Origin: Agelas oroides
Taxonomy: Eukaryota; Porifera; Demospongiae; Agelasida; Agelasidae
NCBI GenBank assembly: GCA_949130485.1
Contig: OX422200.1
Location: 5,006,274 to 5,070,273 of the forward strand
Direction of reading: 5' to 3'
Length of the DNA stretch: 64,000 bases
Shown here: piece after piece, positions 10,879 through 23,789 of the stretch
Layout of the letters: each line of letters opens with the position of its first letter
How positions within the stretch are numbered: the first letter of the stretch is position 1
The notes under the pieces: generated by a model
What the model was told of the DNA's origin: nothing
Seen by the model: the letters and a program-made list of their open reading frames with translations, nothing else
The model's database searches: none
Translations under genes and position numbers: made by a program

Positions 10879-13800
10879 AGTGTTTACTCTGTAATGACTG
10901 CTATAAATCTTCACTTGAAAGCATCCTACAAGACAGCCTTGTTTGCTCATATGGCAGCAAAAGGAAAATTATCACAGCTAGTATCCTATTCCCTGAAGAG
11001 AATTAGAAATAGTAGCTAGCTAGTACCATCTTGACTATAGCGCTAGTGTACCATCAAAATTTGTATCAATTCATGGCAAATAGCTAAACAAAAAAAAATT
11101 TTTTATTTAATGAACAGAAAGCTCATAAGAAGACTCTCATAAAATGCCTACAAATCAGTTTTGATACCTGCTTTGTTACTGTCGATTAGCCTCTTTCCTA
11201 AAATACGTACTGTAGCCTTGTTCCCAGGCTCTCGTTGTGCTTGGGAATGATGATAGTGTGAAGCTTATGGATACCATTGACAAAGGCATATCATTGACAA
11301 TGACTGCCTGAAGGTGATGAATACTTTGTGCTTATCGCTTTTGCTCTAAAGGCCAAACTTTTCCAAAGAGTATGCTCTTACCGCAGTGACAAAATTATGA
11401 TAGTGAAGCCTTTGACTCAAGCACATCAGCATGGCGACTATATAAGATAGCTACGTGGCAGCTATATAACTGTAACCCAAGTGTATAAAGTATTTGGGTT
11501 TGTACAGTTACACCCCTCTCCTGGCTTTAGTGCACCATACTTACCAAATACTAGATACACAATGAGTGGGTTTCAGAAGGTGGATAACTTAAACCATGTA
11601 AAGTATTTTTGTTTTGAAGTTGAATGACATGAAGAGAAGGCCATCCCCTTGACCAGCCCCCAGAGTATATGGACTTAGCCTTGTTCCCAGGCCCATTCGA
11701 AGAATCGGAGATTTTTCGAATTGGCCTGGGAACAAGGCTAATGGACTACATGAAGAACAGAGAAATATTGTCAGTCAGAAAGCACAGACAGACTACCTAG
11801 TAACCTATAAGAGATGTAAAGGCTGTCTCCTGCATGGTACTCTTCTACTGAAAACAGAAAGATACACAAGCCTGCTTTGATTGGGAGGGAGGTATGATAG
11901 AAAACAAGAATTTGAAGTGGGAATTTATACTGCATGCTTCCCATTTCCAAACATTTCAGATAACCTTCTCTTCATTATGAACACAGTTGGGCCATTTCAG
12001 AGGGGGTCCAAATACTTCAGCACTACTCTGAAGTAATTAGACCAGGCTGGGGGTCCAAATAGTTGGACTGGGGGGAACTATTTCAGGGGGGGAGGGGGGA
12101 AGGGGGGGTCCTTTTTTTTCTTCGTGACAGAACCAATTTGAAATGAGTACAGCCTTGGCCACTGTGGCCTTTCTGCTGCTTCTAGACACAAGCTTGCTTT
12201 CACAAGCAGGCATTACGCACTACTCACAGCTACTGACACTACAGCACTCTACTAAACTCCTTTTTATTAATTTTTTTTAAGTCGATTTAATTAAGTTTAT
12301 CTTCAAAGTTCCGACCACCACAGGTTCCGCCAGGCCACATCTTAACTAACTTAATTATAAACTGATTATTGGATGCCAATGCTGACAGGAAATGGGGAAA
12401 ATCCCCAATTTTACGGACAGTGAACGGTTGAAGGCTCCCAAAACTGACTGTGCGCTAAAAGTTTAACAAGACTATCCGCTTGGATTCCAGGTTTGTCGAC
12501 CTTGAAAGTACAGCTTCTCATTGCTTCATCTGAAAAATAAATAATGATACCACCGTTGCAGTACTATAAAGAAGATTTTAAGGGCTGGTGGTTGTCTGTG
12601 GTCATAGCTAATGCAGGGGTGGAGCACTGGGGGCTGAAGCTGCAGGATGCAGGAGCCCTTGGTTTGATTACTGCATGTTGACTGTCGGCTTTTCATTTCT
12701 TCCCCATTTCGCCTCATAATATCAAAACATGCTACATGTAGAGCATGTAAAAATCTTCCCTTTCTCCGTGCACAAGTAGAGTGGTGGATTTAGCTCCTGG
12801 CCCATGCTGCACTCTTGCCTTTGAGTTTGGTATATCAGTGTGAACAGATTTGAGCTACATGCAGGGCTGTAGCCATCAAATTTGGAGTGGTCAGGTTAGT
12901 GGTGCGTGCGTAAGCACGCAGGTAGGGGGGTCTGGGGGCATGCCCCCCAGAAAATTTGTTGAATTTAGAGGCTATGAGATTGCTTCTGAGACCTTTTTGG
13001 GCCAAAACGATGCTTCCTGAATGAGAAGAGTTTTACATGCATGAGTATCTGCCCTTTCTGCCCGTTGCGCATATAGCTAGCACTGGTTTCGGCTTTCCGA
13101 TCGTTCGCTAATCTCACAAGCCACACCCTTCGCAGATGAGGCTAATCGGAAGAACGGAAAGTTGTTGAAGACTCGAAGAGATTCTTTCGCACTGTTCGCA
13201 GCCATCTCGTATTATGTTTCAACATGTCACCACGCTGTGTGCGTTTGCCGAGCAATGACCCTATTTGGTGGCGCCAAGCAAGCCATGGGTGAGGGAAAAA
13301 GTGGTCCGGTTAAAACCGGACCAACCCGACCGGTGGCTACGGAGTGATGACATGATTGTAGCTATATATCACGTGCAGCAGCACTGATGTTAGGAAGAAT
13401 AGTTTGTAGAGACCCTCTTAGCAAATGTCATACTGGTAGTGGAATATGTGCATGTTGCTATATATCTTATACAGTTGCTAGAAAGGAACACTAGTATGCA
13501 GATCTGGACAGTGTTTACAATAGGCACTGGCTGGGGTTCAAGGTGTGAAGATAGTTCAAGATCAAGTACTGCTGCTAAGGCTGAACTGTTACATCTTACT
13601 GCTGGTAATTCTCTTATAACTATACATATAAAAGACCCATCATGTAGATACTTGCACATGTAATGTTATAGTCTCTGCCTGTACATGTACAGGCAGTGGT
13701 TGCATGTATATATGTCATTCTTCAAGGAGTCCTACAAATGACCATGAGATGTTTTGGTTACTAGGAGAGGGGGATAGTGGTTGCATTCTGTAGGTACATT

Positions 13801-14069
13801 GACTTATGCTTACATCTGGCTACAGTATATAATACCAGGTATAACATGTCGTTGAGTAAATGTATGTTGAATAATTCATCAAACATGTAGTAAATATCCT
13901 TCAGCAAGAAAATCATCAGAGGCATCAAAAAACCAAAATGCATTAGTAATCAAGTACAGTTTCTCAACAACAAATAACTTAATGACCTTAGTTATTCACA
14001 TTAATTTTGTTGGTACATGCATGGCTAATTATTTCATTGCAGGTTAATTAGCAGCTTTCAAAGATCATT
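10879..14069. other. Non-coding stretch with MITE hairpin and G-rich runs
   Basis: No supported gene. It contains the 3' flank repeat shared with GT92 copy 1 (about 11048-11083), a perfect-looking hairpin MITE at 11676-11740, a half MITE end at about 11215, a G-rich tract at 12050-12115, and 'ctgggggcatgcccccag' near 12931, a short palindrome. An 'ctcacaagccacaccc' arm of the 3352 hairpin family is near 13113. Short open frames around 13400-13660 overlap on both strands and look like chance. Confidence 0.55.
11676..11740. mobile_element. 65-bp hairpin MITE, TAGCC(T/C)(T/C)GTTCCCAGG family
   Basis: Left arm TAGCCTTGTTCCCAGGCC and right arm GGCCTGGGAACAAGGCTA are exact complements, and 'attcgaa' and 'ttcgaat' continue the pairing inward. 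It is the minimal form of the same family as 1178-1569 and 51736-52408. Confidence 0.85.
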
Positions 14070-17000
14070 TCACTTAGTGTCAAGCAAATCGAGTGGAGAT
14101 CGCAGTTCACAAAGGTTAACTTCAGTATGAGTAACAGTAACCTCACACTGATGCTCTAGATTGGCATCATTTGTCTCACATCTTCTGTGGCAATTTCCAT
14201 TTCTATGCAGCAACTGATAACCCCGCTGTATGTATTGCACTTTTGATTTGATTCGCAGGTAAATATGGTAGGTGACAATCCCCACAAAGATGAGGAACAC
14301 TACGCCTACTGAGGTGTATGCAATAGCAGCCTGGCTTCCACCAGACTGTTTCACATAGATGGTAGCAACATCAAACATACCAAGGTTGAGAATGAATGAC
14401 ACCTCAAGAACATTCAGATACCAGCTTTTATAGACCACACCAGACAATATGAACCATACAAATATTCCAAAGGTAGCTGAAGAGATGACAAGAAGGTTAA
14501 CACTTTCATCTCCACTGATGTTGAAAGCAAAGACAAGAAACAAAGCACAGCGAACCAAAAGCAACAGCCCAGTCCAGTATCGATGCTTTGGCTTGTATGG
14601 TGCATGGTAGGGATCCAGAATGGCTTTTAGTTTTGGACTCTTGACCCAAGACAAGAGACAGAAGTGAGATTTAGTCTGTAGCCACTGGCCTAGCAGAAGA
14701 AACAGGGTGTATGTATGGGAGAAAGAGGAAAAGCAAGAACAACAGTGCTACCAGGGCTAGAGGAATGTACTTTGCCAAGGACACGTTTGCATCATGGATC
14801 CAAACCATTACATTATTGTGTGGGTAGTGGAGAACAGTGAGAGAGAGTGCAGCAATGATTGTGTGTAGCACCTTTGCATAAGACAGGAGAAAGAGGGTTG
14901 CTAGGACAGGAACTGGACTGGACCCAAGAAGCTTTGTCGCTGTCACAGAATGACTGCTGCTGTAAACCAATAACACCACTATCACCCAAATGTAGACTGG
15001 GAATACTATATCCAGCCATGTTTTGCCATATGCATCCATTCCATTATAGAAGCAGGTCTGAATGCCGAGGTCTAGGTTTAGCCAGGCTATGCAGATGCTC
15101 ACTGGATTGATTGAGGACTGTGGGAAGAAGATGTGATGGTTTGCTGCCACAATGTTGGCATAAAAGATCATTCCATGGAGAGTCCCAGCTGCTACTGTGA
15201 GATGGAGGAGGAAGAGCAAGATGACTAGAAGTACACCAGCTATGGCAAATGGGATGAGCAGAGCTAGATAATTGTTACTACATCTCTTGCATTGGGAGCT
15301 GCCCAGGACAAGACTAAGTCCTTCTTTACACTTACCACACAGCAGCCCGGAATGTTTGAAACTACGTTGCTCATCAGGGTGGTTCAAATTGATGTATTTG
15401 CTCTCACTGATGCAGTAGTCAAGTGGACAATAAGGATGATGAATAAACCCTTCTGGAGTTCCATTGTTATATGATACACCTAACCAGAATGTACTGCTAG
15501 AATTTCGAAAGATTGCTTGTCTGTCTATCTTGCAAGAGTTTGTGTACTGCCAGAGTCTGTGGTCACAGATACATTCACCAGTAAAGCCAGATTGCTCAAT
15601 CCAGTCGGGCAACTCTTAAATGTGACATTTATAGTAAGGTATACTGTATCTCCCGACCAATTGCTGGGGTAGATCTCTAGTTTGTTAAAAAGGTTCTTAG
15701 GTGTTATGGAGTAGTTTCTGCTGGTACAGTTTTCTGTCTCATATGAGATGGTTTCTGACATGTTCAAAATATGACCTGAACGTACAGTGGTGTGAATTAG
15801 TGCAGGAACTGCTGAGACCGACTGATCAATAGCAAGCACAGAAACCTCAACCTGTTGACCTGGATAGATGCTTCTTGACTGAGTTGTTTCTTTGCAGTTC
15901 CAATTATTTGTGCTACAGAAGCAAAGCTGTGTAGGGTAAGAGGAAATAGAGTGACCCTTGTCAGCATGTCCTTGTAGAATTGACATGTTGAAAAGTTCCA
16001 ATGCATTTGTGTAATTACACTTATCCAGCAGACCACCAAAGAGGACACTTCCTCTCATTCCAGCAGAGTTGTTCTCAAAGACTAGTGGGGTTGAATTATA
16101 GGCAAGTGACTGGTCATTTTGAATGTGAAAGAAGCATTCACTTCGGGGAGGTACGTCTACAATATATATTGCACCACCAAACTCAGTTGCATTATTGCCT
16201 TGGAAGAGTGTACGTACACGTGCTGGCTGAAATCTGACTTAATGTCAAAATATTGTGCTCCACCTCGCAGTGCTGTGTTGTTGAGGTAACTAGATCTGAC
16301 ATGTGCTAATGTGAGGTTACTGCTCTCTGAGTAGACTCCACCACCATAATTTGCTGAGTTATTGATGAAGGAGCTGCTCCCTTGAAAGCTCAGAGTGCTT
16401 GAGGATGCATCAATTGCAGCACATATGCTTCTAGCTGTGTTTGCCACAAACACATCCTCGCCATTGAACTCCAGAACACTGTCCCTAGCATAGATTGCTC
16501 CTCCTCCTGACTCAGCTGTATTGTTCATGAAACAGTTGCTTCCATCAATGTCTATGTTGCCGCCATCAATATATATTCCTCCTCCACTAGCTGCTGAATT
16601 GTTTTTGAAGGTTGTTGAGCCATTCAGGTGTAATGTGCAGCGTATTACTGTAAATCCTCCTCCATGATTGTGGACAGAATTAGTAATGAAAGTGTTTTCT
16701 CCTTGGAAGTTCACAGTGCAGTCAAAAGCATAGCATCCACCACCTACCACTGCCTTGTTACTCTCAAATGTATTCTGTCCACCAAGTTGGAAACTGCTTT
16801 AAAATGCAGAGATACCTCCACCAGTGCCTTCCGCTGAATTACCCTGGTAGTTGTTCAATCCAAGAAGATTAACTACACTGCCATCCCTGGTGTATATTCC
16901 TCCTCCATCTCTTGCTGCATAGTTTTCAGTTATGGAGCTGGTTCCAAGAAAGTTCAAAGCACTTCTTGCAGCATATATACCACCACCAGTATAGTTAGCC

Positions 17001-18543
17001 TTATTACCTCTGAAAGTGATTGAGTCATTGAATTTAAAGGTGCTGTTGTCAGTGTAAATCCCACCACCGAACACTGCAATAAATTTGCTTCTCTCTGTGA
17101 CACTCACATCACTCCAGCGTGCATGTAGCCCCCCACCAGATGTTGCTGAGTTGTATTCAAAGATAGTGTTACCAGTTAGACTATAGCAGCTGTAGCAGCA
17201 TATGTATAGACTGCTCCCCCCTCATAGCTTGCAACACACCCCACAAAGTGAATGGATCCATTCAATGTTAGGTTGCAGTGGTCTAACCAGATTCCTCCTC
17301 CACTTACATGTGCTCTGTTGGCTGTGAATGTGTTCACTCCATCAAAGCTAAGTGTGCTATTAGCTATGGCATATATCCCCCCTCCTTCCCCTGCTGAATT
17401 GACAATGAACATGTTACCAGCAAGAATCAAAGGAGTCCTTCGTGTGTAGATTCCTCCACCATAGTATGTAGCAACATTTCTTTCAAAAACACTCGACCCA
17501 TCAATGTTAAATGTATTGTTGTCTGAGTAGATTCCTCCACCTAGTTGGGCAGTGTTACTGCTAATTGTGAGGTTTGCACTGAAGTTCAGGTTGCTGCCAT
17601 CTGCATATATTCCTCCTCCATCCAGTTGAGCATTGTTACCACTGAACAAACCAGTGCCACCGAGGCTTATGTTAGTTTCTTGTGCATAGATACTTCCACC
17701 CCTAAATCCTGCCCAGTTGGCTGTAAAGGCGTTGTCTCCATCAAGGTTAAGAGAGGATCTTAGTGCATATAACCCTCCCCCAAAACGTTCTGCCCTATTG
17801 GCATTGAAGACATTGGTACCACTCAAATTTACTTGAAATTCACTTGCATGGATGGCACCACCATCATTAGTTGCTGAGCAATTTGTAAAGCTGCAATTTC
17901 CATTCAAGTTCAGACTAGCAGTACTAGTATAAAAACAACCATCTGGATGATATCTTTGTACAAAAACACACCCTCCAACCCTAGCTGAATTGCTGTTAAA
18001 CATGGCATTCCCACTGATGTACACATTGCTACAGAGTACACTTACACATCCACCATCACTAGCTGAGTTACGACTGAAAGCAGTGTTCCCACTGATGTAC
18101 ATATTGCTACTGTGCCTTGCACTTACTCCTCCACCACACCACCTAGCTGAGTTACCACTGAGAGTGGTGTTCCCACTGATGTTCACAGTGCTGCTGTACT
18201 GTGCACTCACTCCTCCACCACTACCATCACTAGCTGAGTTAGCATGTTGCCACTGATGTACATATTGCTACTGTGCCTTGCACTTACTCCTCCACCACAC
18301 CACCTAGCTGAGTTACCACTGAAATTGGTGTTCCCACTGATGTACACATTCCTACTGTTCCGTGCACTCACTCCACCCTCACCAGCAGAGTTACCACATG
18401 CTCACATTTCTACTGTGCCATGCATTCACTCCTCCACCATAGTAACTAGCTGAGTTACCACTGAAAGTGGTATTGCCACTGATGTACACTTTGCTACTGC
18501 CCCGTATACTCACTCCTCCACCATACCTAGCTGAGTTGCCACT
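14070..18543 (-). pseudogene. Beta-helix repeat plus multi-span membrane protein, 3' part (broken host gene)
   Basis: Downstream part of a gene that begins at 23789. From its 5' side it encodes many 'GGG(I/V)' and 'F..N.A' repeats of a right-handed beta-helix (like chlamydial polymorphic outer-membrane repeats), then a cysteine-rich stalk ('SCKID', 'CPLDYC', 'GLLCGKCKEGLS') and eight or nine membrane segments from about 15.3 kb to 14.2 kb. The frame is interrupted repeatedly: two shortened repeat units near 18.25 and 18.39 kb, frame changes near 17.17, 16.21, 15.60 and 14.73 kb, and an in-frame stop at about 16.80 kb. At 14.73 kb the other frame continues smoothly as 'TLFLLLGQWLQTKSH', showing a simple indel rather than an intron. 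Ligand unknown; an adhesion or surface-receptor role is inference. Confidence 0.75.
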
Positions 18544-18665
18544 TGTAGCAAACCACCATACACGTGGCCAGGACTGATTACATAACAAGTGATAATGCTT
18601 ACATATTCATGATGCTATCTAGCATAGTTGGTTAGTCACACCATAGTGTCCGTGCTTACTCTACA
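18544..18665 (-). repeat. 3' LTR of the Ty3/Gypsy element at 18544-22919
   Basis: 122-bp repeat beginning TGTAG and ending CTACA, nearly identical to 22791-22919. On the minus strand it is the downstream LTR; the purine tract GGAGGGGGAGA lies just before it. The five bases outside (18539-18543, CCACT) match those outside the other LTR. Confidence 0.9.
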
Positions 18666-21600
18666 TCTCCCCCTCCACGCCTTCACTTTCAAACTTGGAT
18701 GAAGGCGATTTCTTCAATGAGGCGATTTGGCCTTGTGTGACGGCAAGCTGAGCGCCGTAGTGGCTGTGGATGTGGGTGGTTAGGGTCAGGATCAACTGCT
18801 TGAAGTGGTCCGGCTGTGTCTGGTGGTAACATAGGTGGGACCCGGCGTCGCAGATAACGACGATTTCTCACCAAGACACGACCACCGGCGGTCTTTACAA
18901 AGTATCGGCGATAGGGACCAATGGCTGTGACCACACCATAAATGTCCCAGAGTTTTGTGATCGTGTTTTGGATGGCCACTTTAGAGCCAACTCCAATTTC
19001 GGGGAGTGCCCTCGCATGCTGATTGTAGTAGTGCTCTACTTGTTCTGCATTGGTTATGGCACACTGCTCAGCCTCCTCTACACTTGTCTGCCATCGTGGT
19101 GCAAAAGCTTGGCGGTGGGCTGGCAGTGTGTCTTGAATTGGGTGTCCAAATAGCTTCTGTGCTGGTGAGAGTCGATCCCGCTGAGACGGTGTGTTGCGGT
19201 ATTGCAAAAGAGCTCGAGTGAGTGTCCTTTCGTCAAGGCTGTCACGCTTCCACGCTGCTCGGATGATCTTTTTCATCGATTTGATTGTGGCCTTGGCCTT
19301 CCCATTGCTCTGTGGGTATCTTGGGGATGAGGTAATGTGTTGGAATCCCCACTCTTTAGAAAAACCATTGAACGACTTGGATTTGAACTGGGGCCCTTGG
19401 TCTGACCAGACAACGTCTGGTGCTCCAGTGTGACAGAATGTTCTGAGGAGGGTGTTAATGAGTTGAGGAGCAGTGGTATTGTTGCCCATGTGAATGATGT
19501 CAGGCCAGTCGGTGTAACAGTCCACGATGATGAGGAAGTTCTGCCCTGCATACGAGCAAAAATCCACTGCAATTTCTTGGAATGGTCTGGATGGTCTCGG
19601 CTTCATGATGATTGGCTCCTTCCTCTGTGATGGTAAGTGGTCTTGGCATTGCTTGCATGACACTATTAGGTTTTCGATGTCGTTGTTTATTCCGGGCCAA
19701 TAGGCGACAAGTTTGGCACGTAGTTTTGTGCGGACAGCTCCTTGATGTGATGCGTGGAGCTCTTGTAAGACCTGGGAGCGCATTGAGGATGGGATTAGCA
19801 GGCGGCAACCATAAACAATGAGGCCGTCGTCCAGAGTGAGTTGGCTGCGGACGTTCCAATAGCGCCGACATTGCTCTGGGAGCTGGTGGCGGTGGTCTGG
19901 GAAGCCATTGCGGATGTAGTGTTGGATTTGTTGGTATTCTTGGTCGGCTTCAGCATGTCGGCGGAGGTCTTGTAGGCGAAGGCTGCTGATGTTACTAGCG
20001 GACGCGGCTCGGATCTCTGCAATGGATGATGCAGGGTTGTTTTGTGAGTCACACTCTGCCATCAGCTCATGTGGCAGGGGGTCGGAGACGGGGTCTCGAG
20101 AGAGAGAGCATCTGGGGCGTTGTTCAGAACGCCCTTGATCCACTGAGCCGTGAAGTTGTATGCCATGATCTTGCCTCTGAGGCGCTGGAGGCGTGGATTC
20201 TCGATCTCGTCTAGTCGGTGATTGTTGAGTAACGGTATGAGGGGGTGGTGATCGGTAACGACAGTGAAGTGGGGGAGACCCGCGAGGAATAGTTTGCACT
20301 TGGTGATCGCCCATGACACGGCTAAGAGCTCCAGCTCAATGATAGCGTACCTGGACTCTGCATCGGATAGGAATCTGGAGCCAGCCTGGACGAGGGCCCA
20401 GTTGTCACCGTTCTTTTGTTGCAACACAAACCCGAGTCCCTGACGACTGGCGTCGGTGCCAAGGCGTGTGGGCTTGTCAGGGTCGAAAAAGGAGACAGTG
20501 GGGGCGGATGTGAGAGCCTGCTTTGCAGAGACAAAGGCTTTGTCGAGGTCGGGGGACCACACAAACTTAATTTTTTGTGCTTAGTAGTGGTCGCAAGGGG
20601 GCCATTAGGTCAGCGAGGGTGGCTGTGCTTGCTGAGAGTTGGTTGGCGAGGCCACAGAAGGCACGGAGGTCCGTGCGGTTAGCTGGGGTGGGGAAGTTGG
20701 AGATCGCATCGGTTATAGACTTATCGACGCTGTAGCCTTGTGATGACAGTGTGAATCCAGCGAAAGTGACCTGTGGTTGGGCGAACTCGCATTTGTCAGT
20801 GTTCAGTGTGATCTGTCGCTCAGCACATCGTTGCAAGAACTGTCGAACATGGTCGATGTGTTGTGCTGGGTCGCTGTCGTAGATCACGATGTCGTCGACA
20901 ATGCGGCGGTAACCTGTGAGTCCGGCAAAAGCGTCATCCATCCTGCGGTTGTAATGTTCGGATATGGAGGAAATTCCGTAGGGTGCGCGGAGGTACTTGA
21001 ACCTGCCAAAGGGTGTGATAAAGGTGGTTAATGGCTGGCTGTCTTCGTCTAGTGGGCATTGGTGGTATCCTTTGAGGGCGTCAAGCTTGGTGAAAATCTT
21101 GGCAGTCTCAGCTGCAATGTCTGCTACTGCTTGAGCTGGGGTAGCTGACTGGTACCTTTCTCGCTTTACAAACCTGTTGAGGCGGGAGAGGTCGACACAC
21201 ATTCTGATCTTGTCAGTGCCTTTTTTGGGGGTGACGACAATGGGTGCACACCACTCTGTGGGTTCTGTGATAGGGGTGATGATCCCTTGTTCCTGTAGGA
21301 GGTCTAATTCAGCCTTTAGTTTGTCACGGAAGGCAAATGGGATTGCTCTAGGTGTGTTCACACAGAATGGCTGGGCATCCTCTGTCAGTGTGATGTGAAA
21401 TGTTTCGCCATCCATGGTCCTGACCTGTCCGTCAAAGATGGATGGGAACTCACCCCTGACGTCGGGGATAAGAGCTGGCTGGTTGGTGGTGGTGGCAGCG
21501 ATGTGCGGGGCGACGGCTGGTACCGGATTGGGGTAATGCTCGGGAAGGACAGTCAATCCCTTAGTGGCCTTCCAGGACAGCAATGTCCCGGTGACGTTGG

Positions 21601-22790
21601 GGTAGATGTGGAAGTCATCGGTATGCACGTGCGTCCCAAGGGAGAGTGTTACGGGGAGTTTCCCAATGGGGCTCATGGTGGTTCCATTGACGGCTTGAGG
21701 GATGATTGTTGACGGTAGGAGGTTGTCGGGGTGTTCGTGGAGCTGCTGTAGTAGAGCCGTGCCTCCAACACAGATGTCTGCTCCAGAGTCCGGTAAGACT
21801 TGCAGTGCTGCGTGTCCATTGAGGGAGGACATGTGGACGCTGATCATGGGAGCTGGTTCGAAGGTGGATGGGGGGTTGAGTTTGGTGGAGGCCATTAGTG
21901 GTGTGGCGGAGACGGTGCGTGCTCCTGGTGCGGTAGGGGTTGGCAGAGTGGGAGGATGGTATGGTTGTTTGGGTGTGAGTGGTTGTGGTCGTCGTCCTCG
22001 GCACACCCTTCCAAAGTGGCCAACCTTCTTACATAGGTGGCATGTGATGTTGTAGGCTGGGCAACTTTGGCGACCACTATCATGAAGCCTGGATCCACAG
22101 CCAGGGCAGGATCTGCCAAGAGGGGGTCTCGTGAGGTTAGGTTGTCTTCGGAGGGTTTGTACATTAGCAGGCTCACGTGAGGTGTTGGCGATCTCTGCTC
22201 GTTGTTTCTTGGCAGCCTCTTGAGCACGGCAGGTAGTGATGGCTTTGTCCAGAGTGAGGTCTTTCTCTTGAAGGAGGTGTTCCACAGTGTCGCCTTCTAG
22301 GAGGCCCTCGATGATCTGATCACGAATATTCTTCTGAGTGCAGTTGTCTGAGCAGAACTTGCAGGTCTTAGCCAACTCCCTAAGGCTGACTAGGAAGTCG
22401 TCGAAGGTTTCTCCCGGCTGCTGTACGCGGCGGCGGAACGTACGTCTCTCCACGGATTCGTTGATGTGACCTTCCACGTATCGTTGAATGGCCGCGACGA
22501 TCTCTGCTACTTTGCCTCGCTGGTCGGCACTGAGGCCAAGGTTTTCGACGATGGTTAAGGTTTCGCGAGAGAAACACAAGGTTAGTGCTTGTACCTGTTT
22601 GGCGTCCTCTTGTGTGGCGAGGCCTGAGAGGCTGAGGTAGGCCTCCCACTGTGTCTTCCATGCCTTGAAGTCAGCTCCCCTGTCGACTTGTAAGTCGAGT
22701 TTGGGCAAGTCTCCAGGTCGAAATGCGTAGGACATGGTTGGTATCGATCAGGGAAGTGCGCTCTTCAGTCCTTTTTAGCTCGCAGTGCCA

Positions 22791-22919
22791 TGTAGCAAAC
22801 CAATCAATACCATACACGTGGCCAGGACTGATTACATAACAAGTGATAATGCTTACATATTCATGATGCTATCTAGCATAGTTGGCTAGTCACACCATAG
22901 TGTCCGTGCTTACTCTACA
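22791..22919 (-). repeat. 5' LTR of the Ty3/Gypsy element at 18544-22919
   Basis: 129-bp copy of the LTR, the upstream one on the minus strand. It is followed with no gap by the TGG of the primer-binding site. The outside bases 22920-22924 are CCACT, completing the target duplication. Confidence 0.9.
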
Positions 22920-23789
22920 CCACTGAAAGTAATGCTCCCACTGATGGTCACATTACTACTGTACCATGAATTCACTCCTCCACCATTCCAGCTAGCAGAG
23001 TTACCACTGAAAGTGGTATTCCCAACACATTGCTACTGTCTGCACTCATTCCTCCACCATACAGTAACATTGCCCAGTTACCACTGAAGGTGGTGTTCCC
23101 ACTGATGTACACATTGCTGCTGTCCCGTGCATTCACTCCTCCACCATACCAAACTGAGTTACCAATAAAACTTCCTGTGATATTGAGATTACTCCTTTGT
23201 ACAAAAACACCAAACATAAAAAAAAATCACACCTTCCATTTGAGCACAGCCAACAGTTGTTTATGAATCTGCTTCCTCTCAGGACTACATGACTGTCCAC
23301 TACCCCAAGTGCACTACCATAGCTATCCTGGAAGGTGCAGTCAATGATGTCAGCCATCTGAACTGATTGAAGATGTATTCCATAGTAGGTCCCTGAATAC
23401 AGAACCACACCAGATCTGGCACGGGCAACAAAAGCTACACCATCTATACTCACTTTATAAATGTTAGAGAAGGTAAACCCAACACGGGAGTCGCATACAA
23501 CACTACTTGGTAGCACTGCACCATGGATTTCCAATTGGTGGATGTTTGATATGATTAGGTTCACATTGAGAGTGTGATTACCTGGCAAGAATTGTAGTGT
23601 GAGGTTTGTTTCATTGAAATATTGGCTAGGGTGTTGTGCGTACTCAAAGAGTGTTTGGCAGGAGTGTGTGGGGCAGGATGTGTTTGTTGATGTTGGTCTC
23701 ACATGAAGAGTTACTCCATAGGTCAGTGAGGGGATGGCCAGCAGAACCACAGTCAGAGGAAGGGAGAGCAGCCCCTGGTGGGAAGCCAT
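22920..23789 (-). pseudogene. Beta-helix membrane protein, 5' part (signal peptide and first repeats)
   Basis: Start chosen at the ATG at 23789-23787 (MASHQGLL...), followed by a clear signal peptide 'LLSLPLTVVLLAIPSLTYG'. The mature part has a conserved head ('VRPTSTNTSCPTHSCQTL', 'LTLQFLPGNHTL') typical of the start of right-handed beta-helix proteins, then 'RGSRFINN' type rungs. From about 23.2 kb downstream the same 84-bp unit ('VYISGNTTFSGNSA...GGGV') begins that continues on the far side of the Ty3/Gypsy element at 18543. There are frame breaks near 23.2 and 23.0 kb. With the insertion it cannot make a full protein from this allele. Confidence 0.75.

Larger units (their letters stand above)
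18544..22919 (-). mobile_element. Ty3/Gypsy LTR retrotransposon, broken
   Basis: Bounded by short LTRs (18544-18665 and 22791-22919) with TG...CA ends. On the minus strand the order is LTR, a primer-binding site starting TGGCACTGCGAGC directly after the LTR, gag with a zinc knuckle (about 22.7-22.0 kb), aspartic protease (DSGA, about 21.8 kb), reverse transcriptase (about 21.4-20.7 kb), RNase H (about 20.6-20.1 kb), integrase with HHCC and catalytic core (about 20.0-19.0 kb), a purine tract and LTR. The order RT-RNase H-integrase defines Ty3/Gypsy. The flanking 5-bp duplication is CCACT. The LTRs differ by a 7-bp indel and about one base, so insertion is fairly recent. The element appears broken, with about two interruptions. 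Confidence 0.9.

Noticed and set aside
14813-15110. Open frames antisense to the membrane segments of the beta-helix gene
   Set aside because: Shadow frames of the coding strand with no independent support.
18968-22661. Plus-strand and alternate-frame open frames within the Ty3/Gypsy element
   Set aside because: Shadows of the element's own genes.
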